Shown here: piece after piece, positions 7,145 through 15,845 of the stretch
How the letters are laid out: each line of letters starts with the position of its first letter
Position numbering within the stretch: the stretch's first letter is position 1
Assembly: GCF_023100905.1 (NCBI RefSeq)
Contig: NZ_CP064686.1
Span: 6,758,001-6,822,000, forward strand
Length of the DNA: 64,000 nt
Source of the DNA: Bradyrhizobium sp. 4
Lineage (GTDB): Bacteria; Pseudomonadota; Alphaproteobacteria; Rhizobiales; Xanthobacteraceae
Direction: 5' to 3'
The notes under the pieces: generated by a model
What the model was told of the DNA's origin: nothing
Databases searched by the model: none
The model's input: the letters and a program-made list of their open reading frames with translations, nothing else
Program-made: the position numbers and the translations under genes

Positions 7145-7480
7145 TCAGCTTCCGGGTGGGGTATACGAAGAACGCAGCTTCGCCGCGTTCTGGCGGACCT
7201 GCTTGATCTCGTCCTGCGTGAACAGCCGCGTCAGTTTCACGTTCTGCAGGGTGCCCGCCGTGACGGTCAGGCCGGAAATGGCCGGAGCCGCACCCGGATC
7301 AGGCACATCGAAGATCACCAAAACGCCAGGGCCGTCGGCCGCAACGCTGAACATCGAAATCAGCTTTCCGCCGGCCGCTTCGATGAGTTTTCTTGCGGCC
7401 TCCTGACGATCGGTCTTGGGGTTCTCCAAAATGGCATTGAGAGCGCGTGGTGTGTATTGTCCGGTGAGGCAAAAATGCAT
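7145..7480 (-). CDS. GYD domain protein
   Basis: 111 residues, full length for the family. GYD proteins are small ferredoxin-like-fold proteins of unknown role, named for a short Gly-Tyr-Asp-like motif. Visible features are the strand MHFCLTGQYTP at the start, RQEAARKLIEAAGGKLISMF (helix then strand), the acidic strand VLVIFDVPDPGAA and a C-terminal helix with TRLFTQDEIKQVRQ. It stands alone, with no informative neighbours. Confidence 0.85.
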   Translation of the reverse strand: MHFCLTGQYTPRALNAILENPKTDRQEAARKLIEAAGGKLISMFSVAADGPGVLVIFDVPDPGAAPAISGLTVTAGTLQNVKLTRLFTQDEIKQVRQNAAKLRSSYTPPGS

Positions 7481-7727
7481 GGCATGTTCTCCTCTGGGTT
7501 TTTGGCAATGACTTTCCCTGCCGTTCCGAACTCGTCGTTACGGCCGCTGCATCTGAAATGATGAAGGTACTGCCCGCCGTGGGCATAAACGCCGCCGATG
7601 ATTTCCGGGAGTTCGGCACGTCCCGGTGACGGCTCTCATGAAAGGTTACATCAACTCTCGAACGTGCGGAAGGAAATTCATCGGCCGCGACATGTCGTCC
7701 CGATCAGATGTCGCCCACCTTACGAGA

Positions 7728-8744
7728 TCATCGCCTGGAAAACCGCCGCTCGCGCGCTTTGTAGAGATGATCGCTGATCAACTGCCTGAGCGCAGCCGGG
7801 TCGTCGAACTCGAGCTGGACGGCGAAAGCCTCGATGCCATCGGGCACGCCTTCGCGGCCGTGCAGACGCGCGAGATCCTTTTCCGTCGTCACCAGTGTTT
7901 GCTGCTCGCGCCGCGCTTCTGCGGCGAGGGCTGCGATCTCGTCGTTTGAAAACATGTGATGATCGGCGAAGGCGCGCGTGCGCGCGACCTCGATACCGCC
8001 CGCACGCAAGCTGCGGAAGAACCGTTCGGGATCGCCGATGCCGGCGAACGCGAACACCGGCTTGCCCAGCAGTCTTGCGATCGACCCGGCGTCCGGTTTC
8101 AGCCGCGCGCGCAGCTCCGGCTTGTTGCGCCTGGCAAGCTCGGCGGCGGCATCGTCGGCGGCGCGGCCGACGCCGATCACGACCAGCGCATCGGTGCGCG
8201 CGAGCTGCGCCTTCAGCGGCGCTCGCAGGGGACCGGCCGGAAACACCTTGCCGTTGCCGAGGCCGCGTTCGCTGTCGATCACGATCAGCGAGGTGTCCTT
8301 GAGAAGACGCGGATTCTGGAAGCCGTCGTCCATCAGGATCACGGTGGCGCCTTGCGACTTCGCCAGCGCGATGCCGTCGAGGCGGTCGCGCGCGACCGTG
8401 ACAGGGACGTCGCGCGCCATCATCAGCGGCTCGTCGCCGACGTCGGACGCGGTGTGACGCATCCGGTCGACCATCACCGGACCCTTGAGGCTGCCGCCAT
8501 AGCCGCGGCTGAGCACCACCGGCGTCTCGCCGAGCTCGCGCAAGAGCTTCGTCAGCGCCAGCACGGTCGGCGTCTTGCCGGCTCCGCCGACATGGTAGTT
8601 GCCGACGCAGATCACGGGGATGCCGGCGTCGACGCCCTCGCGCAGCATCCGCCGTTCCGTGATCGCGCCGTAGAGCGCACCCAGCGGCCCCAATGCGTAC
8701 GATTCGAGCGAACGTGGCCGGTACCAGAAGGCCGGCTCACGCAT
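7728..8744 (-). CDS. lpxK: Tetraacyldisaccharide 4'-kinase
   Basis: 338 residues. LpxK phosphorylates the 4' position of the tetraacyldisaccharide-1-phosphate precursor at the inner membrane to give lipid IVA. The P-loop GGAGKTPT lies at residues 53-60, preceded by a membrane-associated helix; VLSRGYGGSLKG and LMDDGFQNPRL are further family signatures. The start overlaps the end of waaA by eight bases, so it is translationally coupled and the last gene of the envelope operon read leftwards from 13267. Confidence 0.96.
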   Translation of the reverse strand: MREPAFWYRPRSLESYALGPLGALYGAITERRMLREGVDAGIPVICVGNYHVGGAGKTPTVLALTKLLRELGETPVVLSRGYGGSLKGPVMVDRMRHTASDVGDEPLMMARDVPVTVARDRLDGIALAKSQGATVILMDDGFQNPRLLKDTSLIVIDSERGLGNGKVFPAGPLRAPLKAQLARTDALVVIGVGRAADDAAAELARRNKPELRARLKPDAGSIARLLGKPVFAFAGIGDPERFFRSLRAGGIEVARTRAFADHHMFSNDEIAALAAEARREQQTLVTTEKDLARLHGREGVPDGIEAFAVQLEFDDPAALRQLISDHLYKARERRFSRR

Positions 8745-10053
8745 TGGCGGCTCCCATCTCGATCCGCAACTGCAGAAGATAAGGCTCGAGCGCGGTCATG
8801 GTGCGGTTGAGCGCGCCGCCGAGATCCTCGACCACGCCGGCGCCCGACTGCTGGATCTTCCGGCGCAGGGCAGGATCGGCGAGCAGCTGGCCGAGCTGCT
8901 TGATCAGCAGCTCCTGCGTGTCGGCCCGGCGCGCGCCGCCGCTGTGATCGAGCGCCTCGTAGACGTCGGCGAAATTGAAGACGTGCGGACCATGGACGAT
9001 GGCCGCGCCGAGCTTGATCGCCTCGATCGGATTCTGGCCGCCATGGTGGATCAGTGATCCGCCCATGAACACGATGTCGGAGAGGCGATAGAACAGGCCG
9101 AGCTCGCCCATGGTGTCGGCGACATAAACGTCGGTGGCCGCCGTCGGCAGCTCGTCGCGCGAGCGCAGGGCCGGCTTCAGGCCGGACGCCGTGATCAGGC
9201 CCGTGATCGAGGAGCCGCGATCCGGATGGCGCGGCACGATCACGGTCAGGAGCTGCGGGAAGAAACCGGCGAGGCTGCGATGCGCCGCCACCAGCATCTC
9301 CTCCTCGCCCGGATGGGTCGAGGCCGCGACGATGATCGGACGCCCGCGCGTCATCGCCAGCAGCCGTTCGAGCTTGGCGAGATCGGCCGGCGGAGCCGGC
9401 ACGTCGAGCTTGAGATTGCCGGTGGTGACGACGTCGCGGCCGCCGAGCGCCGAGAAGCGCTCGGCATCGGTCTTCGACTGCGCCAGACAAATGTCGAACC
9501 GCGACAGCAGCGCCGAGATGGTGCCCTGCATGCGGCGCCAGCGCGGGAACGAGCGCGGCGACATCCGCCCGTTGATCAGCACCATCGGCACGCGGCGCGC
9601 GGCGCCGGCCAGGATCAGGTTCGGCCAGAGATCGGATTCGATGAACAGCGCCAGCGACGGCTTCCAATGGTCGAGGAAGCGCGCGACATAACGCGGGGAA
9701 TCATACGGCACGTATTGATGGATGACGTCGGGCGGAAAGCGCTTTGCCACAATGGCAGCCGACGTGACGGTGCCCGAGGTGAGCAGAATGCGCAGGTTCA
9801 GATCGCGCAAGCGCTCGATCAGGGCCGCCGCGGCGAGGACCTCGCCGACGCTGGCGCCGTGAATCCAGACCAGCGGACCGTGCGGCCGCACGTCCCGGGA
9901 CAGGCCCCGCCGTTCGCCGACGCGCGCGGGATCTTCCTTGCCCTGCTTCAGGCGCCGCTTGATCAGCACAGGCGCGAGCGGCACCAGGCCGCGCGCCAGG
10001 CGCCGGTACATCCGCAGCGTCAACGGCAGCGAGCCGGGCAGCGATTTAGGCAT
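8737..10053 (-). CDS. waaA: 3-deoxy-D-manno-octulosonic acid (Kdo) transferase
   Basis: 438 residues from the Met at 10053; a Met ten codons earlier is possible. WaaA adds Kdo residues to lipid IVA at the cytoplasmic face. The N-terminal segment (LTLRMYRRLARGLVPL) is membrane-associated. Motifs seen are ERRG (near 40), WIHGASVGE, LLTSGTVTSA, FIESDLWPNL, ASTHPGEEE and GGSLIHHGGQNPIEA, the last being the sugar-nucleotide-binding end of the GT30 family. It overlaps the acyltransferase upstream by eight bases and lpxK downstream by eight. Confidence 0.96.
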   Translation of the reverse strand: MPKSLPGSLPLTLRMYRRLARGLVPLAPVLIKRRLKQGKEDPARVGERRGLSRDVRPHGPLVWIHGASVGEVLAAAALIERLRDLNLRILLTSGTVTSAAIVAKRFPPDVIHQYVPYDSPRYVARFLDHWKPSLALFIESDLWPNLILAGAARRVPMVLINGRMSPRSFPRWRRMQGTISALLSRFDICLAQSKTDAERFSALGGRDVVTTGNLKLDVPAPPADLAKLERLLAMTRGRPIIVAASTHPGEEEMLVAAHRSLAGFFPQLLTVIVPRHPDRGSSITGLITASGLKPALRSRDELPTAATDVYVADTMGELGLFYRLSDIVFMGGSLIHHGGQNPIEAIKLGAAIVHGPHVFNFADVYEALDHSGGARRADTQELLIKQLGQLLADPALRRKIQQSGAGVVEDLGGALNRTMTALEPYLLQLRIEMGAANA

Positions 10054-10759
10054 CTGCAGGTCCCGGCCGGCCGAGTTGCGCATAGGCGCGGCGGGTCGCC
10101 TCGTTCAAGGTCTCCTCCAACTCGAGCCGCAGCGCTTCCATGGTGGCGGCGTTCGCATCCGGCGGAACGTGGATTTCCTTGATGCCGACCAACGCGCCCC
10201 GCCCGAACGGCAGGTTGATGGTGGTGCGGTCCCAGTTCTGGAGCCGGACGAAGCGGCTGGTCGCCATCGCAAAAGGCATGATCGGCCGCCCCGATTCCCG
10301 TGCCAGCATGATGATGCCGAGCCCGGCCACGCGCGAGCGCTTGGGGACGTCGGCGGTCAGCGCGACATTACAACCGTCCTGGAGCGTCCGCACCATTTCC
10401 TTGAAGGCACCGACCCCGCCCTTGCGGTGAAACGCGCCGCCATGGTCGCCGGACCCGCGAATGGTGCCGATGCCGAGCCGCTCGGCGGCAATCGCGTTGA
10501 ACTCGCCGTCGCGGTGACGGGAGATCAGGACCCTGGCCTTGTACCAGTCCTTGTTCTTGATGAAGGGGGTGAGGAAATGCTGGCCGTGCCAGAACGCGAA
10601 GATCGCCGGGATCTGCGGCTCGACGCGGTCATACACGTCGGGCGGATCGAACGTGAATGTGTTCGTCCGCCAGACCAGACGCAGATATTCGGCCGCCAGG
10701 ATTCCGACGGCACGCTGGACGAAGCTGCTCCTCAGCGTATTGCGAAGCAGCTTTTTCAA
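10046..10759 (-). CDS. Lysophospholipid-acyltransferase-like protein (DUF374)
   Basis: 237 residues. DUF374 proteins belong to the acyltransferase superfamily with an HX4D-like catalytic site: FAFWHGQHFL near 55-62 and ISRHRDGEFNA near 79-89. GSGDHGGAFHRKGG and LTADVPKRSR follow. In alphaproteobacteria this gene sits next to waaA and lpxK, suggesting a role in lipid A or phospholipid acylation at the inner membrane, but the substrate has not been read from sequence. It overlaps the DUF4170 stop by four bases (ATGA) and waaA by eight. Confidence 0.85.
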   Translation of the reverse strand: MKKLLRNTLRSSFVQRAVGILAAEYLRLVWRTNTFTFDPPDVYDRVEPQIPAIFAFWHGQHFLTPFIKNKDWYKARVLISRHRDGEFNAIAAERLGIGTIRGSGDHGGAFHRKGGVGAFKEMVRTLQDGCNVALTADVPKRSRVAGLGIIMLARESGRPIMPFAMATSRFVRLQNWDRTTINLPFGRGALVGIKEIHVPPDANAATMEALRLELEETLNEATRRAYAQLGRPGPADA

Positions 10760-10998
10760 CGCGCCGGTTCTTGATTCGGGTCGAGCAGCCGGTGGAGATG
10801 GACGATGAAATAGCGCATCTGCGCGTTGTCGACCGTGCTCTGCGCCTTGGCGCGCCAGGCGGCGTGCGCGGTCGCATAGTTCGGATAGAGGCCGACGATC
10901 TCGACGTCGTCGAGGTTCTTGAAGGTGTTGTGCTCGAGATCGACGAGCTCGCCGCCGACGACGAGGTGGAGCAGTTGTTGCGGGGCACTATCTGGCAT
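10756..10998 (-). CDS. DUF4170 family protein
   Basis: 80 residues from the Met at 10998; an upstream Met at 11043 would add 15 poorly conserved residues. The core is QQLLHLVVGGELVDLEHNTF followed by LDDVEIVGLYPNYATAHAAWRAKAQSTVDNAQMRYFIVHLHRLLDP, cited here as separate stretches matching the DUF4170 family. The fold is likely a small alpha/beta domain. Function is unknown. It is coupled by a four-base overlap to the acyltransferase gene, which ties it to outer-membrane lipid synthesis by context only. Confidence 0.85.
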   Translation of the reverse strand: MPDSAPQQLLHLVVGGELVDLEHNTFKNLDDVEIVGLYPNYATAHAAWRAKAQSTVDNAQMRYFIVHLHRLLDPNQEPAR

Positions 10999-11058
10999 CG
11001 GTTCTGTTCCTAACGGGCTGCCCGGCAAAGCAGTGTTCGACAAGCACGAGAAAGCGCT

Positions 11059-11877
11059 TCACGGCAAGGGGCGGTTTCGAAAATGCGAGACAATGTTCGC
11101 ATGACGATCGCGACCCGCTGCCACCAGCACCCCATGCGTGACTTGCCGGCGGTTATAGAGGATGGGATCTCCGGAGAGATCGCTCATCCTACCATCGGCT
11201 TCCTGCACGATCAAATCCGCCGCCGCAAGGTCCCAATCATGACTGTTGCCGCCCGCAAAAGCCGCATCCAGCGCGCCATGGGAGACCCGGCACAGACGCA
11301 GCGCGAGCGAACCGATTCGCGGATGCAGCTTGATCTCGCCCAGTGACGGCTTCAGGCGCTCAACAAGGGGCTTCGGACCCGCGACCCGCGAGAAGTCGAG
11401 CTCGGATCCCGCCGTCGCCCGCACCGGCACGTCGTTGAGGGTCGTGCCCTGGCCGCGGACGGCGAAGAAGAACTCACCGCTCGTCGGCGCGAACACGGCG
11501 GCGAGGACGGGGGCGGCATCCTCCACCAGCGCGACGCTGACGCACCATTCGTCATGGCCATTGAGGTAGTTGCGGGTGCCGTCGATGGGATCGACGATCC
11601 AGGTCAGCCGCCGCGACAGCCGCACCTCGTCGTCGGCGCTCTCCTCCGACAGCCAGCCATAGTCGGGCGTCGCCGCGCGCAGGCGTGCTTCCAGGAGATC
11701 GTTGACGGCAATGTCGGCTTCCGAGACCGGCGAGGACGCGCCCTTGGTCCACTTCTTCAGCTCGGTGCGGAACATCGACTGCGCGAGTGCGCCCGCCTCC
11801 CGCACCGTGTCTTGCAGCAGCGCCGCGTCGCGCGTCAGGATGGCTTCGCCTGTTGCGTTCGCGTCAACGTCCGCCAA
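11059..11877 (-). CDS. cysQ: Inositol monophosphatase family phosphatase, CysQ-like
   Basis: 272 residues. The metal-binding signatures of the family are all present: EES (78-80), DPIDGTRNY (96-104) and the C-terminal SHDWDLAAADLIV with the third metal ligand Asp. CysQ-type members hydrolyse 3'-phosphoadenosine 5'-phosphate to AMP; others act on inositol or fructose phosphates. The W-D-x-A-A motif and length fit CysQ, but specificity cannot be settled by reading. The start overlaps the end of the pmbA-like gene by 14 bases. Confidence 0.85.
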   Translation of the reverse strand: MADVDANATGEAILTRDAALLQDTVREAGALAQSMFRTELKKWTKGASSPVSEADIAVNDLLEARLRAATPDYGWLSEESADDEVRLSRRLTWIVDPIDGTRNYLNGHDEWCVSVALVEDAAPVLAAVFAPTSGEFFFAVRGQGTTLNDVPVRATAGSELDFSRVAGPKPLVERLKPSLGEIKLHPRIGSLALRLCRVSHGALDAAFAGGNSHDWDLAAADLIVQEADGRMSDLSGDPILYNRRQVTHGVLVAAGRDRHANIVSHFRNRPLP

Positions 11878-13267
11878 GCGTCAAACCCTCGATGCGCACC
11901 GTCGGCGCATTGACGCCGTAGCGGAACTCGAGATTGTTCGCCGGCTGCATCGACTTGAAGATCTCGAACAGATGGCCGGCGATCGTCACCTCGCTCACGG
12001 GATAAGTGAGTTCGCCGTTCTCGATCCAGAAGCCGGAGGCGCCGCGACTGTAATCGCCGGTGACGCCGTTGACGCCCGAGCCGATCAAATCGGTGACGTA
12101 GAAACCCTGCTTGATGTCGGAGATCAGCTCGGCCGGCGTCGGCGTGCCGGGTTCAAGGTGCAGATTATACGGCCCCGGCGACGGCGAGGAGGAGACGCCG
12201 CGATGGGCGTGGCCGGTGGTGGTGAGACCGAGCTCACGCGCGGTGGCGCAATCGAGCAGCCACGTCGTCAACACGCCTTCGTCGATCAGCGCGATCTTCT
12301 TCACGGCAACGCCTTCGGCGTCGAACGTCTGCGAGCGCAGGCCGCGTTTGCGCAGGGGATCGTCGATGATGCGGATGTTCTTGGCGAACAGCTGCTGGCC
12401 GAGCTTGTCCTTCAGGAAGCTGGTCTTGCGCGCGATCGAAGCACCATTGATGGCGCCGACGACATGACCGACCAGCGAGCCCGCGACGCGCGGATCGAAC
12501 ACCACGGGCACCTTGCAGGTCTCGACCTTGCGCGGATTGAAGCGCGCCACGGTACGCTCGCCCGCGGAACGGCCGACGATCTCCGGCGACAAGAGGTCGG
12601 CACCATGCGGCGCCGAGGTGAAATCGTAGTCGCGCTCCATGCCGGTGCCGTCGCCGACAATGGCGGTGGCGGAGATGCCCTGGCTGGACCGCAGATAAGA
12701 GCCGTGGAAGCCGGTGCTGGTGACGAGCACCATGCCGCCCATGCCGGCGGAGGCCGAGGCGCCGCCGGATTTGGTCACGCCCTTCACTCCGAGCGCCGCA
12801 GCCTCGGCTTCGAGCGCGCGGCGCTCGAGTTCCGAGGTCGCGGGCACGTCGGGGTCGAGCAGATCGAGATCGGGGAAGTCGCGCGCGAGCAGTGCGGGAT
12901 CGGCAAGGCCGACATATTTGTCGTCGGGTGCGACACGCGCCATCGCAACCGCTCGCTCGGCAAGCTTGGTCACGGCATCGCCGCTGGCGTCGTTGGTCGA
13001 GACCACCGCCTGGCGCCGGCCGACCAGCACGCGCAAGCCGACATCGTCACCCTCGGAACGTTCGGATTCCTCGACCCGGCCGTCGCGGACCTCGACGCCT
13101 TGCGAGACGCCGCGCACGGCGACCGCATCGGCCGCATCCGCGCCGGCGCGCCTGGCAGCCTCCACCAGCCGCTGCGCGAGATCGGAGAGCGCAGACTGGT
13201 CGAACAGGTCGCGACCGGCTGTGGACGAATCCTTGGGCGAAAGCGTCGAGCTTGGTGAAGGGTTCAC
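11864..13267 (-). CDS. pmbA: TldD/PmbA family protein (PmbA/TldE-like)
   Basis: 467 residues from a GTG at 13267, chosen because an AGGA lies at suitable distance; an ATG at 13309 would add 14 residues. PmbA (TldE) pairs with TldD to form a metalloprotease that degrades unfolded or modified peptides. TldE lacks the HExxxH zinc site, and none is seen here. Family stretches include EVRDGRVEESERSE, GSGVNGVTGDYSRGASGFWIENG (read in two parts) and YPVSEVTIAG. It appears to open the leftward envelope operon. Confidence 0.88.
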   Translation of the reverse strand: MNPSPSSTLSPKDSSTAGRDLFDQSALSDLAQRLVEAARRAGADAADAVAVRGVSQGVEVRDGRVEESERSEGDDVGLRVLVGRRQAVVSTNDASGDAVTKLAERAVAMARVAPDDKYVGLADPALLARDFPDLDLLDPDVPATSELERRALEAEAAALGVKGVTKSGGASASAGMGGMVLVTSTGFHGSYLRSSQGISATAIVGDGTGMERDYDFTSAPHGADLLSPEIVGRSAGERTVARFNPRKVETCKVPVVFDPRVAGSLVGHVVGAINGASIARKTSFLKDKLGQQLFAKNIRIIDDPLRKRGLRSQTFDAEGVAVKKIALIDEGVLTTWLLDCATARELGLTTTGHAHRGVSSSPSPGPYNLHLEPGTPTPAELISDIKQGFYVTDLIGSGVNGVTGDYSRGASGFWIENGELTYPVSEVTIAGHLFEIFKSMQPANNLEFRYGVNAPTVRIEGLTLGGR

Positions 13268-13531
13268 AAACGAAATCCTGTTGGGGCGGGCTGCGGGACC
13301 GGAACCCACAGATGTGCCCTGATCGCGCGGACTTCAAGCATTTTCAGCCCACCAAAAGCTCAGATTCGCAGCTTGCGCGCAACGTCTCGTCAATCATGCG
13401 TGCCAAGGTCTTGTCAATCATGAGCGGCGGTGAGGTTGGATTAACCAGCCTTTTTAAGCGGTTTCGGAAAGGCTCGCGCTAAGGTCCTCGCATCGACCGG
13501 GAACATAATCCCGGCGGGGAGAACTAAAGCC

Positions 13532-14050
13532 GTGAGGCGTCAAACAGCAACAAGCGGGATCGCTCCCGCCGGGTCGAGCCGCTCCCTGCGGCTCGACCCC
13601 CTTTCCCTTCCGGTCCGCTTCGATGCGCATGATCCGCGCGCCGACGGTTATGTCCGGCAGATCGAGCTTCATCGCGAACGTGTCGTGCTGCGCCGTGCCG
13701 TCCGCGGCATGCAGATGGCGATCAACGTCCGCGTCAGCGACTTCATCGGCGTCGCGCTGCGCGGTAACGACGAGGCCCAGACCCTCGTCCTGGTGCATCG
13801 CGATCCCTCGCTCTCCATTCCGCTGCTGGTCAGCGCCGATGGCGACGAACTCGTTGAGGCCTGGGCGATCTGGAGCGAGCTGTTCGCGCTTCCGCAGCTG
13901 GACGAAGGCGCACGCAGGCCCGCGCCGCGCCGCCGCCGCGCCAACGCGATCCGCGACCGCCGTCCGAAATTTCTGATGCGCCGCCGCACCGGTGTCGCAC
14001 GCGAGTTGTCGGTGCATCGCGATGAGCGCGAGATCATCGCGCGGAGTTAA
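13532..14050 (+). CDS. DUF6101 family protein
   Basis: 172 residues starting at a GTG with GGGGAGAA upstream. It is a soluble, Arg-rich protein with a beta-rich centre (RADGYVRQIELHRERVVL, INVRVSDFIGVALR) and a very basic C-terminus (RRPAPRRRRANAIRDRRPKF, RRRTGVAREL). It matches the rhizobial family DUF6101 of unknown function. Its TAA overlaps the TAA of ubiA on the opposite strand within the tetranucleotide TTAA, so the two genes converge with no intergenic space. Confidence 0.8.
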   Translation: MRRQTATSGIAPAGSSRSLRLDPLSLPVRFDAHDPRADGYVRQIELHRERVVLRRAVRGMQMAINVRVSDFIGVALRGNDEAQTLVLVHRDPSLSIPLLVSADGDELVEAWAIWSELFALPQLDEGARRPAPRRRRANAIRDRRPKFLMRRRTGVARELSVHRDEREIIARS

Positions 14051-14979
14051 GCCGCCCGCATCACCGCGTCGGCCAATAAGCCCGCAAACAACAACAGCCC
14101 CGCGTCGCGGTTCGAATAGAACAGGCGCTTGCAGAGTTCGCCGTCGCTGATATTCAGCCGCGCGATCTGCGAGGCCAGATGCACGGCGAAGGCTCCAAGA
14201 CCGAGCCAAGCCGGCCAGCGCGCATCGCCCGACGCCAGCGCCACGCCGATCAGCAGCACCGCGAGGCCGTAGAACAGGATCAGCGCCTGGTGCGTATGCG
14301 CACCGAACAGGCGCGCGGTGGACTTGATGCCGATCAGCGCATCGTCCTCGGCGTCCTGATGCGCGTAGATCGTGTCATAGCCGATCACCCAGGAAATCGC
14401 GCCGGCATAGAGCACGAGCGCGGTGACGTCGATGCGCCCGAAGGTGACGGCAAATCCCATCAGGGCGCCCCAGGAGAACGCGAGCCCGAGCACGATCTGC
14501 GGCCACCAGGTGATGCGCTTCATGAACGGGTAGATCGCGACGATCAGCAATGAGGCGATGCCGGTCAGGATCGCGAAGCGGTTGAACTGCAGCAACACCA
14601 CGAGCCCGATCAGCGCCTGCGCGACCATGAACGCCAGCGCCTGCTTCGCGCTCACCTGGCCCGACGGCAGCGGCCGCGAGCGGGTGCGCTCGACCTTGTC
14701 GTCGAGGTCACGGTCGGTGATGTCGTTCCAGGTACAGCCTGCCCCCCGCATCACGAAGGCGCCGATGAAGAACAGGACGATGGTGAGCGGCAGGCCGCGG
14801 ACGTCATGCGCCATGCCGGCGGCGAGCGCCGCCGACCACCAGCACGGCATCAAGAGGAGCCAGGAGCCGATCGGACGATCGAAGCGGGACAAGCGCAGAT
14901 AAGGCCGCGCCCATTGCGGTGCGCGCGTATCGACCCAGTTGCCGGTGGAATCGGCAACGCGGGCGGATGTGTCGCTCAT
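14047..14979 (-). CDS. ubiA: 4-hydroxybenzoate polyprenyltransferase
   Basis: 310 residues from the Met at 14979. UbiA prenylates 4-hydroxybenzoate in ubiquinone synthesis at the inner membrane. The two Asp-rich prenyl-diphosphate sites are clear: N-D-I-T-D-R-D-L-D around residue 100 and D-T-I-Y-A-H-Q-D-A-E-D-D around 220. RPIGSWLLLMPCWW near the N-terminus and about eight hydrophobic spans complete the family pattern. The ATG overlaps the TGA of the secreted protein gene upstream. Confidence 0.96.
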   Translation of the reverse strand: MSDTSARVADSTGNWVDTRAPQWARPYLRLSRFDRPIGSWLLLMPCWWSAALAAGMAHDVRGLPLTIVLFFIGAFVMRGAGCTWNDITDRDLDDKVERTRSRPLPSGQVSAKQALAFMVAQALIGLVVLLQFNRFAILTGIASLLIVAIYPFMKRITWWPQIVLGLAFSWGALMGFAVTFGRIDVTALVLYAGAISWVIGYDTIYAHQDAEDDALIGIKSTARLFGAHTHQALILFYGLAVLLIGVALASGDARWPAWLGLGAFAVHLASQIARLNISDGELCKRLFYSNRDAGLLLFAGLLADAVMRAA

Positions 14980-15635
14980 CGGGTCAGGACGTTGCCGTTG
15001 AGTGTGTCGAAGGTGCTGCCGCCCTTCTTGCCCGCATTGGCCTCGGGCGCCGAGGCCGAACCCAGCACTTCGCTCAGCGACGGACCGGCCGGACCGCGCG
15101 GCTGGTTCTGCATCTGCTGCGCAACATTGCAGACCTTCGCCGCCATGGCCTCGGTGTTCTTGTGGCCGTCCTTCATCTGCGCGCCGACCTGCGCCGGAAT
15201 CCCGCACTTCGAGGCGTTGGCCTCGATGTACTTGATCATCTTGGTCTCGGCCTGGCTGAAGTTGCGGATCAGCTTGCAGGCCTCGTCAGGCGGGGCGTGA
15301 CGGTCGCTCGCGGCCTTGATCAGCTTGCCGCGCTTTTCGGCATCCTCGCGCAGAGGCATGAAGGCCTTCATGCAGTCCTCGCCGGGACCGGCTTGCGTCG
15401 GCGGGGCCGCGCTGAAGGCGCCGGCGCCACCGACGGGCGCGGCGCCGTTGACGGGGAAGGACGATTGCGGCGCGCCGCCGACGGAGGCGACGGGCGCCGA
15501 CCCGTTCACGGGCGGAAACGCGGAACTGGTTGGGGCCTGGCCCGGCAGCGGCGCGGGGAAACCCTGCGCATAGGCACAAACGGCGCCCATCGTGACCATG
15601 GCGGCAGTGATCGGAACCATCAAATGACGGATCAT
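14976..15635 (-). CDS. Secreted Pro/Gly-rich protein, hypothetical
   Basis: 219 residues from the Met at 15635; the frame stays open far upstream but crosses the opposite-strand rsmE gene and is not coding there. A signal peptide (1-24, ending AYAQG) is followed by a Pro/Gly/Ala-rich region carrying three NGSAP/NGAAP-type repeats (about 40-80). A globular part with four Cys (DCMKAF, EACKLI, SKCGIP, KVCNVA) follows, consistent with two disulfides in the periplasm. The function is unknown; it is coupled to ubiA. Confidence 0.75.
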   Translation of the reverse strand: MIRHLMVPITAAMVTMGAVCAYAQGFPAPLPGQAPTSSAFPPVNGSAPVASVGGAPQSSFPVNGAAPVGGAGAFSAAPPTQAGPGEDCMKAFMPLREDAEKRGKLIKAASDRHAPPDEACKLIRNFSQAETKMIKYIEANASKCGIPAQVGAQMKDGHKNTEAMAAKVCNVAQQMQNQPRGPAGPSLSEVLGSASAPEANAGKKGGSTFDTLNGNVLTR

Positions 15636-15794
15636 CAAGGCAGTCTCTCCGGCAGGAGCTTGCGGGGTTCGGCGTCTTCCCAATTGAAGCGCAACCAGCG
15701 TGCTCGCGATTTTACGATTCCCGCCGGCCCTTAACAACCCGTTGAATAGGGCAGGAGCGCGGCGCGCCGACACACCATTTTGGCAAAATTTACC

Positions 15795-15813
15795 CCGAAA
15801 GTACTGCTTTCGG
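15795..15813. promoter_or_regulatory. Inverted repeat upstream of rsmE
   Basis: CCGAAAG and CTTTCGG flank TACTG, 32 bases before the rsmE start codon. It could be an operator or a 5' leader hairpin. No partner protein is suggested by the neighbours. Confidence 0.4.
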
Positions 15814-15845
15814 CTAAGAACGGCGCCAAATCGGACCTTTGAACC

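Noticed and set aside
7299..7619. Minus-strand frame overlapping the GYD gene in another phase, hinting at a frameshifted longer protein
   Set aside because: The GYD protein is complete on its own and the extra frame lacks family similarity.
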